From an uncultured Collinsella sp. (GTDB taxonomy: Bacteria > Actinomycetota > Coriobacteriia > Coriobacteriales > Coriobacteriaceae), in contig CABUTO010000012.1 of the NCBI GenBank assembly GCA_902494535.1, positions 1 through 51,543 of the forward strand: a stretch of 51,543 nucleotides of DNA, given 5' to 3'. Shown here in pieces: positions 8,180-16,991 of this stretch. The translations under genes and the position numbers were made by a program. The notes beneath the pieces are model-generated. The model searched no databases and was not told the origin of the DNA. It was given only the letters and a program-made list of their open reading frames with translations. Each line of letters starts with the position of its first letter. Positions within the stretch are counted from its first letter, which is position 1.

Positions 8180-9484
8180 ATGTCCCAGCAACGTAAGTTC
8201 TTCCCCGGCTGGCTCGTGGTGACCTCCGGCTTTGTGATCATGGCCACGTGCTACACGATTTTCGTCAACTGCATGAGCCTGTTCCAACCGCTGATCGTCA
8301 GCGACCTGGGCATTTCCCTTGCGCAGTACAACATCTCCAATGCCATCTCCACCGTGGTGAGTGTCGTGGGTTCGCTCGTTATCGGCCATGTTGCCGATAA
8401 GGTGAGTGGCCGCGTATTGGGCTCGCTCACCGTTATCGCTACCTCGGCGGTGCTTGCCGGCATGAGCTTTGTCGGTGAGCTGTGGCAGGTCTACGTGCTC
8501 TTTGCCGTTTCGGGCTGCTTCGCTGTGGCCTCGACCCGTCTGCTCATTAGCCTGGTGACCGCCAACTGGTTTACCGCCAAGCGAGGCCTTGCCATCTCCA
8601 TCGCACTTTCGGGCTCGGGCTTTGGCGGAGCCATTCTCTCGCCGATCGTGAGCTCTCTTATCGTGAGTGTGGGCTGGCGCTCTGCGTTCCTGGTACTCGC
8701 TGCCGTCTGCATGGTGGCGGCACTGCCCATCACGGCTTACTCCTTCCGCACCAAGCCTTCCGAGATCGGCCTTAAGCCGCTCGGCGAGAACCCGGGCGAT
8801 CCGTCCGTCTCGACGGCTGGCGATAAGGACGAGCACACGGCGCCCGAGGTTAGCGTCGGCTGGTCTCGTATCAAGAAGAGCCCGGCGTTTTGGCTGCTCG
8901 TCGTCGCCTTCCTCTTTATGGGTCTCGTTAACGGCGCCATCTTGCCCAACCAGGTCACCAACATGACGAGTGTTACCGTCAACGGCGCCAAGATCGTCAC
9001 GGGCGGCCACGATCCCATGTGGGCAGGTACCGTGCTTTCGGCCTACATGGTCACCGTCGTTATCGCCAAGATTTCGCTCGGTGCGATCTATGACCGCTTT
9101 GGTCTGCGCTTTGGCAATATCCTTGGCTCCATTGCGTGCATTATCGCCTGCGTCGCCCTGTGCTTCCCCGCGACCGATCTTGGTCCCATCGTGGCTGCCG
9201 TGAGCTTTGGTATCGGAACGTGCATGGGCACCATCACGCCTACCATCGCCGCGTCCGAGCAGTTTGGCATGGCCGACCTCGGTAAGGTCACGGGCACCAT
9301 TACCTCGCTCGAGATGGTCGGCGGCACCGTGGGCGCCATTGTCTCGGGCGTGCTGTTCGATGCCACGGGCTCCTTTGCGAGCACCTGGATCGTGTGCCTG
9401 GCGTGCTCCGTGGTCATGCTCGTGTTCCTGCTGGCATCCGAGCCCATCGCCGCCAAGCTGCGCGCGAGCGTGGCGGGGGAGTAG
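8180..9484 (+). CDS. MFS transporter (434 aa)
   Basis: A twelve-helix major facilitator carrier with the N-terminal signature FFPGWLVVTSGFVIMATCY, which resembles the OFA/monocarboxylate-like group. It has the loop 2-3 region GHVADKVSGRVLG and a long central loop (about residues 190-235) between the two six-helix halves. The start is ATG 8180 with AAGGAG upstream. The substrate is not determinable from sequence. The position 123 bp after the M20 amidohydrolase suggests joint use, for example import of a conjugated amino acid or export of a product. The 3' end is followed by the long hairpin at 9521-9582. Confidence 0.85.
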   Translation: MSQQRKFFPGWLVVTSGFVIMATCYTIFVNCMSLFQPLIVSDLGISLAQYNISNAISTVVSVVGSLVIGHVADKVSGRVLGSLTVIATSAVLAGMSFVGELWQVYVLFAVSGCFAVASTRLLISLVTANWFTAKRGLAISIALSGSGFGGAILSPIVSSLIVSVGWRSAFLVLAAVCMVAALPITAYSFRTKPSEIGLKPLGENPGDPSVSTAGDKDEHTAPEVSVGWSRIKKSPAFWLLVVAFLFMGLVNGAILPNQVTNMTSVTVNGAKIVTGGHDPMWAGTVLSAYMVTVVIAKISLGAIYDRFGLRFGNILGSIACIIACVALCFPATDLGPIVAAVSFGIGTCMGTITPTIAASEQFGMADLGKVTGTITSLEMVGGTVGAIVSGVLFDATGSFASTWIVCLACSVVMLVFLLASEPIAAKLRASVAGE

Positions 9485-9520
9485 GTAGGCCAAAGCGCAT
9501 CGCCGCTTGTCCGCTTCGTC

Positions 9521-9582
9521 CGCGGCGGCGCGTCTGGCCGAACGAGTCCCCATACCCTCGTTCGGTCAGGCGCGCCGCCGCG
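9521..9582. repeat. 26-bp hairpin between the MFS gene and hisS
   Basis: The two 26-nt arms (9521-9546 and 9557-9582) pair along their full length with only two G.U wobbles, around the 10-nt loop TCCCCATACC. There is no proper T run on either strand. It sits just upstream of the hisS -10 element, so it may act as a terminator-like barrier for MFS transcripts. Confidence 0.85.
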
Positions 9583-9598
9583 TTGCTGCTTTGTGCCG

Positions 9599-9604
9599 TA
9601 TAAT
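9599..9604 (+). promoter_or_regulatory. Candidate -10 box of hisS
   Basis: A perfect TATAAT lies 43 nt before the hisS start. No good -35 is seen at 17 bp, where the end of the long hairpin lies. Confidence 0.5.
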
Positions 9605-9646
9605 GTCCACTACCTATGACGCGATACAAAAGAAAGGTGTTTGCCC

Positions 9647-10960
9647 ATGCAGGCACAGAAGGCGGAGGGAACCCGCGACCTTATCGGCGCCGAGATGCGC
9701 GCCTGGCAAAAGATGCAGCAGATTGCGGCCGGCGTGTTCGAGCCGTTTGGTTTTAAACCCATCGAGACGCCCGCGATCGAGCAGGTTGACGTGTTTGTCC
9801 ACGGTATCGGCCAGTCGACCGACGTCGTGCGCAAGGAAATGTTCCGCGTGTTCAGCGGTGCCAACCTGGAGCGCGTCTTTACCGAGGGCACCGACACCAA
9901 ACTCAAGCCCAAGCAGCGCCTGGCACTTCGCCCCGAGGGCACGGCCGGCGTGGTGCGCGCCGTCGTCGAGAACAATCTGGTGCCCCAGGGCTCCACGCCG
10001 TTTAAGGCTTACTACGCCGAGGCCATGTTCCGCGGCGAGCGTCCCCAGAAGGGCCGCCTGCGCCAGTTCCACCAGGTGGGCATCGAGTGGCTCGGCGCTC
10101 CCGATCCGGCGGCAGACGCCGAGTGCATCATCATGCTCATGGAGTTCTACAAGCGCCTGGGCTTCGATCTTTCCAAGCTTCGTCTGCTCATCAACTCGAT
10201 GGGTGACGCCCAGTGCCGTCCGGCTTATCGCGAGCAGGTTAAGCAGTTCATCCTCGATCACGCCGACGAGATGTGCGATGAGTGCCGCGAGCGCGCCGAG
10301 CTCAACCCGCTGCGTGCCTTCGACTGCAAGAACGACCACTGCCGCGAGATCATGGCCGAGGCTCCGCTGATGGGTGACAACCTGTGCGATGAGTGCCGCG
10401 AGCACTACGAGCAGGTCAAGCGCTATCTGGATGCCGCCGGTATCGAGTATGTCGAGGATCCCACCTTGGTGCGCGGCCTGGACTACTACACCCGTACTGT
10501 CTTTGAGGTCGAGGCCCCTGGCGCCGGCGTCGGCTCCATCGGCGGCGGCGGCCGCTACGATGGCCTGGTCGAGCTCGAAGGTGGCAAGCCCACGGCGGGC
10601 GTCGGCTTTGCTGTCGGTTTTGAGCGCGCCCTGCTGGCCCTGCAGGCCTTTGGCAGCGATTTGGGTGCCGATGAGGCCCCGTGCGTCTATGTCGCCAACG
10701 CCGGCAAGGAGCTGCGTCAGAACGTCTTTGCCATTACGCAGGAGCTTCGCGCCGCAGGTATCGTGACCGAGGCCGACTATCAGGGTCGTTCGCTCAAGGC
10801 CCAGTTTAAGCAAGCCGATAAGGTAGGCGCCAAGCTCATCTTGGTCCTGGGTGGCGACGAGCTTGCCGCCGGCAAGGTCAAAGTGCGCGACATGCAGAGC
10901 CATGACGAGGTGCTCGCCGATCTGGACAACGTCGTCGAGGCGGTTCGCGAGCGCCTGTAG
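9647..10960 (+). CDS. hisS: Histidine--tRNA ligase (437 aa)
   Basis: Class II aminoacyl-tRNA synthetase that charges tRNA-His. It shows the N-terminal GTRDL motif, motif 2 (FRGERPQKGRLRQFHQVGIE), the histidine-binding LVRGLDYYTRTVFEV, motif 3 (GGGRYDGL, then GVGFAVGFERAL) and a C-terminal anticodon-binding domain from about residue 340. It also has paired cysteines in CDECRERAEL and CDECREHYEQ, an insert seen in some bacterial HisRS. The start is ATG 9647, nine bases after AAAGG; the in-frame TTG two codons earlier is less likely. Length is normal. A terminator follows at 11018. Confidence 0.95.
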   Translation: MQAQKAEGTRDLIGAEMRAWQKMQQIAAGVFEPFGFKPIETPAIEQVDVFVHGIGQSTDVVRKEMFRVFSGANLERVFTEGTDTKLKPKQRLALRPEGTAGVVRAVVENNLVPQGSTPFKAYYAEAMFRGERPQKGRLRQFHQVGIEWLGAPDPAADAECIIMLMEFYKRLGFDLSKLRLLINSMGDAQCRPAYREQVKQFILDHADEMCDECRERAELNPLRAFDCKNDHCREIMAEAPLMGDNLCDECREHYEQVKRYLDAAGIEYVEDPTLVRGLDYYTRTVFEVEAPGAGVGSIGGGGRYDGLVELEGGKPTAGVGFAVGFERALLALQAFGSDLGADEAPCVYVANAGKELRQNVFAITQELRAAGIVTEADYQGRSLKAQFKQADKVGAKLILVLGGDELAAGKVKVRDMQSHDEVLADLDNVVEAVRERL

Positions 10961-11017
10961 CGCATCTTTTTGAGCTTCGGGCCTGCTAACGTGCCCTGCT
11001 CATGGAGAGCGATTGTT

Positions 11018-11054
11018 ACGGGGGTGTTTCGCTTTTATGCGGAATGCCCCCGTT
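11018..11054 (+). terminator. Rho-independent terminator of hisS
   Basis: ACGGGGGTGTTTCGC pairs with GCGGAATGCCCCCGT (wobbles included) around TTTTAT, followed by TTTA. Confidence 0.65.
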
Positions 11055-11167
11055 TACGTATGCCGCCCACCGAGAAATACGACCATTTAGGGCAAAAACC
11101 TTTGCAATGCAGAAAATACTTTTGTGTGGTAAAGCGCAATCAGTGTCGAAAGTATTTCTCAAGCGCC

Positions 11168-11173
11168 TATAAT
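11168..11173 (+). promoter_or_regulatory. Candidate -10 box of ppc
   Basis: A perfect TATAAT lies 44 nt before the ppc start in an AT-rich stretch (11080-11175). The -35 region at 17 bp (GTCGAA) is weak. Confidence 0.5.
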
Positions 11174-11217
11174 GAATACCGCATGTTACGTGCATAGAAG
11201 GAGGAATGGGAGGAAAC

Positions 11218-14031
11218 GTGGCTGAGAACCTAAGCAACCAGTCTGTACCCGAAGCCGCGGCGCGCGTCGCTGCCGTGGTCAACCGCCTCGTTAACCGAAT
11301 CGGCTCGAATGCCGAGTCCAGGGAGCGTCTCGCCGAGATCGAGATCCCCGAGGAGCTGCGCGACAATCTGGCGCTGTTCTTGCGCCTGGAGCGCCGTGTG
11401 CTTAGCGAGTATGATCCCGAGATCGCGGACCTGTTCGACAAGATTTTGACAGCCGAGATTGTGGTCAATGCCGGCAACCCCGGTACCTGCGCTGCCGACG
11501 AAGCCGTCGACGAGCAGGGCGTGCCCACCGCCGACGAGCCCACTGCCGTGGCATTTCGTGAGGTCGTCGATTTGATCGACAGCCTGCCGCTCGATAAGCA
11601 GCAGGTCATCGTTCGCGCCTTTACGAGCTTTTTCCATCTGGCAAACCTGTCGGAGGAGAACTACCGTGTGGCGCAGCTGCGCGAGCGCGAGGCCGGTGCG
11701 TCGACCGATACCGAGGTCGATCCTGCCAACGAGCTTACCGTTGCCTATCACCAGCTGGTGAATGAGCTGGGTGTCGAGGGTGCCAACGAGCTGCTCGACA
11801 AGCTCGAGTTCCACCCTGTCTTTACCGCACATCCCACCGAGGCCCGTCGTAAGGCCGTCGAGGGCAAGATCCGCCGTATCTCCAACCTGCTGGAGGAGCG
11901 TCCGCGTCTGGGCGGCTCCGACCTGGTGGAGAACGAGCGCCATATGCTGCAGGAGATCGACGCCCTGGTGCGTACGAGTCCCATCGCGCTCAAGAAGCCC
12001 ACGCCGGTCGAGGAAGCCGATACCATCATCGACATCTTCGATAACACGCTGTTCGACGTTATCCCCGTTATCTATCGTCGTTTTGACGATTGGGTGCTGG
12101 GCGACAAGGCCGGTACTGTGCCGCCGCTGTGCCCGGCGTTCTTCCATCCCGGCAGCTGGATCGGTTCCGACCGCGACGGTAACCCCAACGTCACCGCCAA
12201 GGTGAGCCGTGAGGTCGCCGCCAAGTACTTTACGCACATGGTGCTCAAGCTCGAGGACAAGTGCCGCCACATCGGCCGCAACCTCACGCTCGAGGCTACC
12301 TACAGCAAGCCGTCGGCCGAGCTCATTAACCTGTGGAACCATCAGGTCGAGATGAGCCCTCGTTACACGGCCCGCGCCGAGCTGATCTCCGAGCACGAGC
12401 CGCATCGCGCCGTCATGCTCGTCATGGCCGACCGCCTGAACGCCACCGTCCGTCGTATCACCGACACCATGTACCACAGCGCCGACGAGTTCCTGGATGA
12501 CCTGCGCGTCGTCCAGCGTTCGCTGGCCGCCTGCGGTGCCGTCCGTGCTGCCTACGGCCCGGTCCAAACCATCATCTGGCAGGTCGAGTCCTTCGGCTTC
12601 CATATGGTCGAGATGGAGTTCCGTCAGCACTCCGTGGTGCATGCCCGCGCCCTTAAGGATATCCACGAGAACGGTATCCATGGCGACCTGCAGCCCATGA
12701 CGCGCGAGGTCATCGATACCTTCCGCGCTATCGGCTCCATCCAAAAGCGCTACGGCAAGAAGATGGCGCACCGCTACATCATCTCGTTTACCAAGAGCGC
12801 TCAGCATGTGGCCGACGTCTTTGAGCTGGCGCACCTGTCCTTTGCACACGAGGAGGATGTCCCCGAGCTCGACGTGATCCCGTTGTTCGAGCAGCTCGAG
12901 GACCTCGAGGGCTGCGTCGACGTGCTCGATCAGATGCTTACGCTGCCCGTGGTGCAAAAGCGCCTTGCCCAGACCAACCGCCGCATGGAGGTCATGCTGG
13001 GCTATTCCGACTCTTCCAAGGATGCCGGTCCTACCACGGCCATGCTCGCGCTGCACTCCGCGCAGGAGCGCATCGCCAAGTGGGCAGAGAAGAACGATAT
13101 CGACCTGGTGCTCATGCACGGTCGCGGCGGTGCCGTGGGCCGTGGCGGCGGCCCGGCCAACAAGGCCGTGCTGGCGCAGCCCAAGGGTTCGGTCAACTGC
13201 TTCTTTAAGCTTACCGAGCAGGGCGAAGTCATCTTTGCCCGTTACGGCAACCGCACGCTGGCTCAGCGCCATGTTGAGTCCGTTGCCGCCGCAACGCTTT
13301 TGCAGTCGGCCCCGAGTGTCGAGAAGACCAACACCGAGACCACGCAGAAGTTCTGGGATATGGCCGAGAAGCTCAACACTGCAAGCCACGAACGCTATCT
13401 GGACCTGCTGAACACCGAGGACTTTACACCGTGGTTCTCGACCGTGACGCCGCTGACCGAGGTCGGTCTGCTGCCGATCGGCTCGCGTCCCGCCAAGCGC
13501 GGTCTGGGCGCCAAGTCGCTCGATGACCTGCGTACCATCCCGTGGATCTTCAGCTGGAGCCAGGCGCGCATTAACCTGGCCGCTTGGTACGGTCTGGGCA
13601 CCGCCTGCGAGCAGCTTGGCGATCTTGACCAGCTCAAGGCTGCCTACCAGGAGTGGCCGTTCTTCCGCACCTTTATCGACAACATCGAGATGTCGATTGC
13701 TAAGACCGATCAGCGCATCGCCAAGATGTATCTGCATCTGGGCGACCGCGATGATCTGTCCAAGAAGGTCTTTACCGAGATGCAGCTCACCCGTAAGTGG
13801 GTCCTTGCCATCGTCGGTGATGAGTGGCCGCTGCAGCGTCGTCGCGTGCTCGGCTGCGCCGTTCGCGTGCGTAACCCCTACGTCGACGCTCTGTCCATCG
13901 CCCAGGTCCGCGCCCTTCGCGAGGTGCGCATGAATCAGGACGAGATGGCCGAGGAGAAGAAGGCCGAGTACATGAGCCTGATTCTTTCGACTGTGACCGG
14001 CGTCTCGGCAGGATTGCAGAACACGGGGTAA
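11218..14031 (+). CDS. ppc: Phosphoenolpyruvate carboxylase (937 aa)
   Basis: Converts PEP plus bicarbonate to oxaloacetate and phosphate, replenishing C4 acids. The catalytic signatures are VFTAHPTEARR (active-site His), GYSDSSKDAG and the mobile-loop Arg/Gly motif LMHGRGGAVGRGGGP. The C-terminus ends QNTG, close to the family-typical NTG end. GTG 11218 is preferred because GGAGG lies four bases upstream. ATG 11206, four codons earlier, has its GGAGG too close. Length fits the bacterial enzyme. In a fermentative anaerobe it probably feeds the reductive branch to malate, fumarate and succinate (inference). Confidence 0.95.
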   Translation: MAENLSNQSVPEAAARVAAVVNRLVNRIGSNAESRERLAEIEIPEELRDNLALFLRLERRVLSEYDPEIADLFDKILTAEIVVNAGNPGTCAADEAVDEQGVPTADEPTAVAFREVVDLIDSLPLDKQQVIVRAFTSFFHLANLSEENYRVAQLREREAGASTDTEVDPANELTVAYHQLVNELGVEGANELLDKLEFHPVFTAHPTEARRKAVEGKIRRISNLLEERPRLGGSDLVENERHMLQEIDALVRTSPIALKKPTPVEEADTIIDIFDNTLFDVIPVIYRRFDDWVLGDKAGTVPPLCPAFFHPGSWIGSDRDGNPNVTAKVSREVAAKYFTHMVLKLEDKCRHIGRNLTLEATYSKPSAELINLWNHQVEMSPRYTARAELISEHEPHRAVMLVMADRLNATVRRITDTMYHSADEFLDDLRVVQRSLAACGAVRAAYGPVQTIIWQVESFGFHMVEMEFRQHSVVHARALKDIHENGIHGDLQPMTREVIDTFRAIGSIQKRYGKKMAHRYIISFTKSAQHVADVFELAHLSFAHEEDVPELDVIPLFEQLEDLEGCVDVLDQMLTLPVVQKRLAQTNRRMEVMLGYSDSSKDAGPTTAMLALHSAQERIAKWAEKNDIDLVLMHGRGGAVGRGGGPANKAVLAQPKGSVNCFFKLTEQGEVIFARYGNRTLAQRHVESVAAATLLQSAPSVEKTNTETTQKFWDMAEKLNTASHERYLDLLNTEDFTPWFSTVTPLTEVGLLPIGSRPAKRGLGAKSLDDLRTIPWIFSWSQARINLAAWYGLGTACEQLGDLDQLKAAYQEWPFFRTFIDNIEMSIAKTDQRIAKMYLHLGDRDDLSKKVFTEMQLTRKWVLAIVGDEWPLQRRRVLGCAVRVRNPYVDALSIAQVRALREVRMNQDEMAEEKKAEYMSLILSTVTGVSAGLQNTG

Positions 14032-14058
14032 TCGATAGCCCTGTGGCTCTCACCGGGA

Positions 14059-14177
14059 CCCGATGGGTTTCCCTCTGAATGCGTCCTCGCACTTGAAGCC
14101 CCCTTATCCTGCTCCTTCGGAGCTGTGGATAGGGGGGCTTCGTGCTGCGGAATGCATTCAGAGGGAAACCCATCGGG
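14059..14177. repeat. Large two-tier hairpin A
   Basis: The outer arms are perfect 24-nt inverted repeats (14059-14082 and 14154-14177). Inside is a 13/13-nt internal loop (GTCCTCGCACTTG opposite CGTGCTGCGGAAT). Then comes a 14-bp inner stem with one G.U pair (14096-14109 with 14127-14140) and an apical GCTCC-TTC-GGAGC. The element at 16992-17116 has the same tiers and the same junction sequences. Confidence 0.85.
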
Positions 14178-14218
14178 CCCCTTCGTCCTCGGTCTTCTGG
14201 GATTAAAGCTGAAGGGAA

Positions 14219-14282
14219 TAAGGCGCGCTTCGCGCATAGCGTGGAGTGCGGCGAGGGCTTCTTGCGTCCTGCGGAGTGTGCC
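14219..14282. repeat. Half copy related to large hairpin B
   Basis: This stretch aligns with the inner stem and right junction of hairpin B (for example GTGCGGCGAG, then TTGCGTCCTGCGGAGTG versus TTGCGTCCTGCGGAATG in B). No matching left outer arm is seen, so it looks like a decayed or partial copy. Confidence 0.55.
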
Positions 14283-14637
14283 TAAAAGTAAACTAATGGC
14301 GGGCCCTGCGATGTCCGGTCTTCGGCGGATCAGCCGCTGGGTGAGGGTGGTGCTTGGGGCGACGTGCAAAAAACGGAGTTTTCAGCAGCCAAAGATTGGT
14401 GCATAAGGCTATGGGTGACGTTCGCGGCTCCTGTTGATGCTTTTGCATGACGATTGGGCTTTGCCGATGTTCATATATGGCTGGTTTCTCGCCGCATGCC
14501 ATCCAGATGGGACGAGCCATGAGGACTATCTACCTTTTGAAAGACTTTTGGCACCAAAATCTTATCCCGCGATGCTGAATACTCGCAAAAATGCACGCTC
14601 CGGAGAGCACTACCCTGTTACGGCTAGAAATCCATGC

Positions 14638-14678
14638 GCCATTTTATGCAATTAATTAACGCATTTATGCAAAATGGC
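14638..14678. promoter_or_regulatory. AT-rich inverted repeat upstream of larA
   Basis: GCCATTTTATGCA (14638-14650) and TGCAAAATGGC (14668-14678) form an imperfect dyad with a 17-nt AT-rich spacer. It lies about 235 nt before larA and could bind a regulator; this is inference. Confidence 0.35.
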
Positions 14679-14754
14679 TTACGTGCGTACGTCTCGGGCT
14701 AGATGTTTGCCTCGGCGCTGCGTAAATCATCCTGTCTATAGTGTCTTTGACAGG

Positions 14755-14788
14755 CGGCCGCGGTCCCGTTTGGGGTCGCGGCCGTTTT
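14755..14788 (+). terminator. Terminator-like hairpin upstream of larA
   Basis: CGGCCGCG-GTCCC pairs with GGGGT-CGCGGCCG (two G.U wobbles) around GTTT, followed by TTTTGTTG. It may end upstream transcription or attenuate larA. Confidence 0.7.
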
Positions 14789-14911
14789 GTTGTGGGTCAA
14801 ATATGAACGTTGTGTTAATGAGTCGGTGGACGGTGGTGTTTTTCGGTGAGCGGCGTATCCTTCCAACGGTTTATCTAGTGTGTCAGTTGAAAAGGAAGAG
14901 GGCGCTCGTCA

Positions 14912-16189
14912 TTGTTTGAATGTGAACTGCCGTTTGACCACAAGTCGTTGCATCTGGAGCTCGAGGATAAGAACTTCGCGGGTGTGATGGAAGGTCATCA
15001 AAACGAGTTTAAGACCACGAAATCGCAGGAAGAGCTGGTAGAGGAGTCGCTTGCCAACCCTTATGGTTCGCCGTCGCTCGAGGAGCTTTGTGCTGGCAAG
15101 AAGGATATTGTCATTATTAGCTCCGATCATACGCGTCCCGTTCCCTCGCGTGTGACGATGCCTATTCTGCTGCATCACATCCATTCTGCTGCGCCCGAGG
15201 CTCGCGTGCGCATTTTGGTTGCTACGGGTATGCATCGTCCGTCGACGCATGAGGAACTCGTCAACAAGTACGGCGAGGAGATCGTTGCCAACGAGGAAAT
15301 CGTTATGCACGTCGCGACTGACGACAGCATGATGAAAAAGATCGGCACCCTGCCTTCTGGTGGCGAGTGCATCATCAACAAGATTGCCGCCGATTGCGAT
15401 CTGCTGCTTGCCGAGGGCTTTATTGAGCCGCACTTCTTTGCCGGTTTCTCTGGTAGCCGCAAGTCCGTCCTGCCTGGCATCGCCAGCTACAAGACCATCA
15501 TGTACAACCACAACGGTCAGTTTGTGAATGATTCCCACTCGCGTGCCGGCAACCTGTGCCACAACCACGTGAGCGAGGACATGTTTGCTGCCGCCGAGAT
15601 GGCTCACCTTGCCTTTGTGCTTAACGTGGTGCTCAACGGCAAGCACGAGGTCATCGGCTCCTTTGCCGGCGATATCCACAAGGCGCACGAGGCTGGCTGC
15701 GAGTTCGTGAAGAGCCTTGCCGGCGTTGAGCCCGTCGAGTGCGAGATTGCCATCACCACCAACGGCGGCTACCCGCTCGACCAGAACATCTACCAGGCCG
15801 TGAAGGGCATGTGCTCTGCCGAGGCCACGCTTCCCGAGGGCGGCGTGATCATCGACGTCGCCGGCTGTGCCGACGGTCACGGTGGCGAGGGCTTCTATCA
15901 CAACATCGCCGACAATGATCCGGCAGAGTTTGAGCGCGCCTGCATCGACCGTCCTAAGGACGAGACCCTGCCCGACCAGTGGACGAGCCAGATCTTTGCC
16001 CGCATCCTGGCGCATCACCCTGTGATCATGGTTACCGACCTGTGCGATCACCAGATGATCAAGGATATGCACATGACGCCGGTTAACACCCTCGATGAGG
16101 CGCTCAAGCTCGCCTTTGAGATGAAGGGTGCCGATGCCAAGGTGGCCGTCATTCCCGATGGCCTGGGCGTTGTCGTCGCACAGCACTAG
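14912..16189 (+). CDS. larA: Nickel-pincer lactate racemase (425 aa)
   Basis: Interconverts D- and L-lactate using the nickel-pincer nucleotide cofactor made by LarB, LarC and LarE. The key residues fall at the same numbers as in Lactobacillus plantarum LarA: His108 (ATGMHRP), His174 (EGFIEPHFF), Lys184 (GSRKSVLPG, cofactor-tethering lysine) and His200 (MYNHNG, nickel ligand). This match also supports the TTG start at 14912, which is preceded by a GGAAGAGGG stretch. Length is that of the family. A LarD-like channel follows on the same strand, and larB and larC lie on the opposite strand 1.6 kb away. Related LarA homologues racemize other 2-hydroxyacids, so strict lactate specificity is inferred. 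Confidence 0.92.
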   Translation: MFECELPFDHKSLHLELEDKNFAGVMEGHQNEFKTTKSQEELVEESLANPYGSPSLEELCAGKKDIVIISSDHTRPVPSRVTMPILLHHIHSAAPEARVRILVATGMHRPSTHEELVNKYGEEIVANEEIVMHVATDDSMMKKIGTLPSGGECIINKIAADCDLLLAEGFIEPHFFAGFSGSRKSVLPGIASYKTIMYNHNGQFVNDSHSRAGNLCHNHVSEDMFAAAEMAHLAFVLNVVLNGKHEVIGSFAGDIHKAHEAGCEFVKSLAGVEPVECEIAITTNGGYPLDQNIYQAVKGMCSAEATLPEGGVIIDVAGCADGHGGEGFYHNIADNDPAEFERACIDRPKDETLPDQWTSQIFARILAHHPVIMVTDLCDHQMIKDMHMTPVNTLDEALKLAFEMKGADAKVAVIPDGLGVVVAQH

Positions 16190-16238
16190 TACGCGGCCTA
16201 AACGAACCGTTTATAACCGACAAGAAAGATAAGGTTTT

Positions 16239-16970
16239 ATGCTTACCAAACTCCTCTGCGAATTCGGCGCAACGGCCCTCATGATCATCTTTGGCGTGGG
16301 CGTGCACTGCGATACCGTGCTTAAGGGCACCAAGTATCAGGGCTCCGGCCACATGTTTGCCATCACCACCTGGTCTTTTGGCATCTCGGTCGCCTTGTTT
16401 ATCTTTGGCGGCGCCGTGTGCATGAACCCCGCCATGGTGCTTGCCCAGTGCATCGTGGGCCTGGTGCCGTGGAGCAGCTGCATCCCCTTCATGATTGCCG
16501 ATATGCTCGGCGGCTTTGTGGGCGCCGTGATCGCGTGGTTGATGTATGCCGATGAGTTCAAGGCTTCCGACGGCGTCGTCGACCCTATTGCCCAGCGCAA
16601 CATCTTCTCGACCAACCCCACCACCGAGGGCACCAACTATGCCCGCAACTTCTTCTGCGAGGCTATCTGCACCTTTGTGTTCATCAGCGCCATCCTTGCT
16701 GCTGCTAACCGTGCTGGCGAGAACGTCCTGATGCTCGCCATCTGCGTCGGCCTGATCGTTTGGGCTGTTGGCATGGGCATGGGCGGCATCACCGGCTTCG
16801 CCATGAACCAGGCTCGTGACCTTGGTCCTCGCATGGCCTATCAGGTGCTGCCGATCAAGAACAAGGCCGACAACAACTGGAAGTACGGCCTGCTCGTTCC
16901 TGGCATCGCGCCGTTTGTCGGTGCCGCTCTGGCCGCGCTGTTTGTGCACGGTTTCTTGGGCATGTTCTAG
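16239..16970 (+). CDS. LarD-like aquaglyceroporin, putative lactic acid channel (243 aa)
   Basis: A MIP-family channel with six transmembrane helices and the two half-helix loops. The first loop has the classic NPA (MNPAMVLAQ, about residue 67). The second reads NQARDLGPR instead of NPARDLGPR, so the second NPA proline is replaced by Gln while the selectivity-filter Arg is kept. In lactobacilli LarD is an aquaglyceroporin that passes lactic acid and sits in the lar operon; the position 49 bp behind larA supports that role here. Start ATG 16239 lies after AAGATAAGG. Length is normal for the family. Glycerol or other small solutes are alternative substrates. Confidence 0.82.
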   Translation: MLTKLLCEFGATALMIIFGVGVHCDTVLKGTKYQGSGHMFAITTWSFGISVALFIFGGAVCMNPAMVLAQCIVGLVPWSSCIPFMIADMLGGFVGAVIAWLMYADEFKASDGVVDPIAQRNIFSTNPTTEGTNYARNFFCEAICTFVFISAILAAANRAGENVLMLAICVGLIVWAVGMGMGGITGFAMNQARDLGPRMAYQVLPIKNKADNNWKYGLLVPGIAPFVGAALAALFVHGFLGMF

Positions 16971-16991
16971 TCCAAGGCTACATAGTTGTCC

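Larger units (their letters stand above)
14032..14911. other. 880-bp intergenic region rich in structured repeats
   Basis: No gene is supported. It contains large hairpin A (14059-14177), a half copy related to hairpin B (14219-14282), an AT-rich inverted repeat (14638-14678) and a terminator-like hairpin (14755-14788). Short open frames here read across the repeats and look non-coding. Confidence 0.6.

Noticed and set aside
9521..9582. Membership of the long hisS hairpin in the 13-nt-loop group
   Set aside because: Its loop is 10 nt and the GGGGAC on the minus strand overlaps the stem, so the plan does not fit.
9487..9646. T-box or other tRNA-sensing leader upstream of hisS
   Set aside because: No T-box sequence and no specifier loop; only a simple long hairpin and a -10 box are visible.
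11230..13737. A long minus-strand open frame opposite ppc
   Set aside because: Mirror of a well-conserved carboxylase; no ribosome binding site and no family resemblance.
14125..14655. Several short open frames between ppc and larA
   Set aside because: They read through palindromes and the half repeat, lack ribosome binding sites and resemble no protein.
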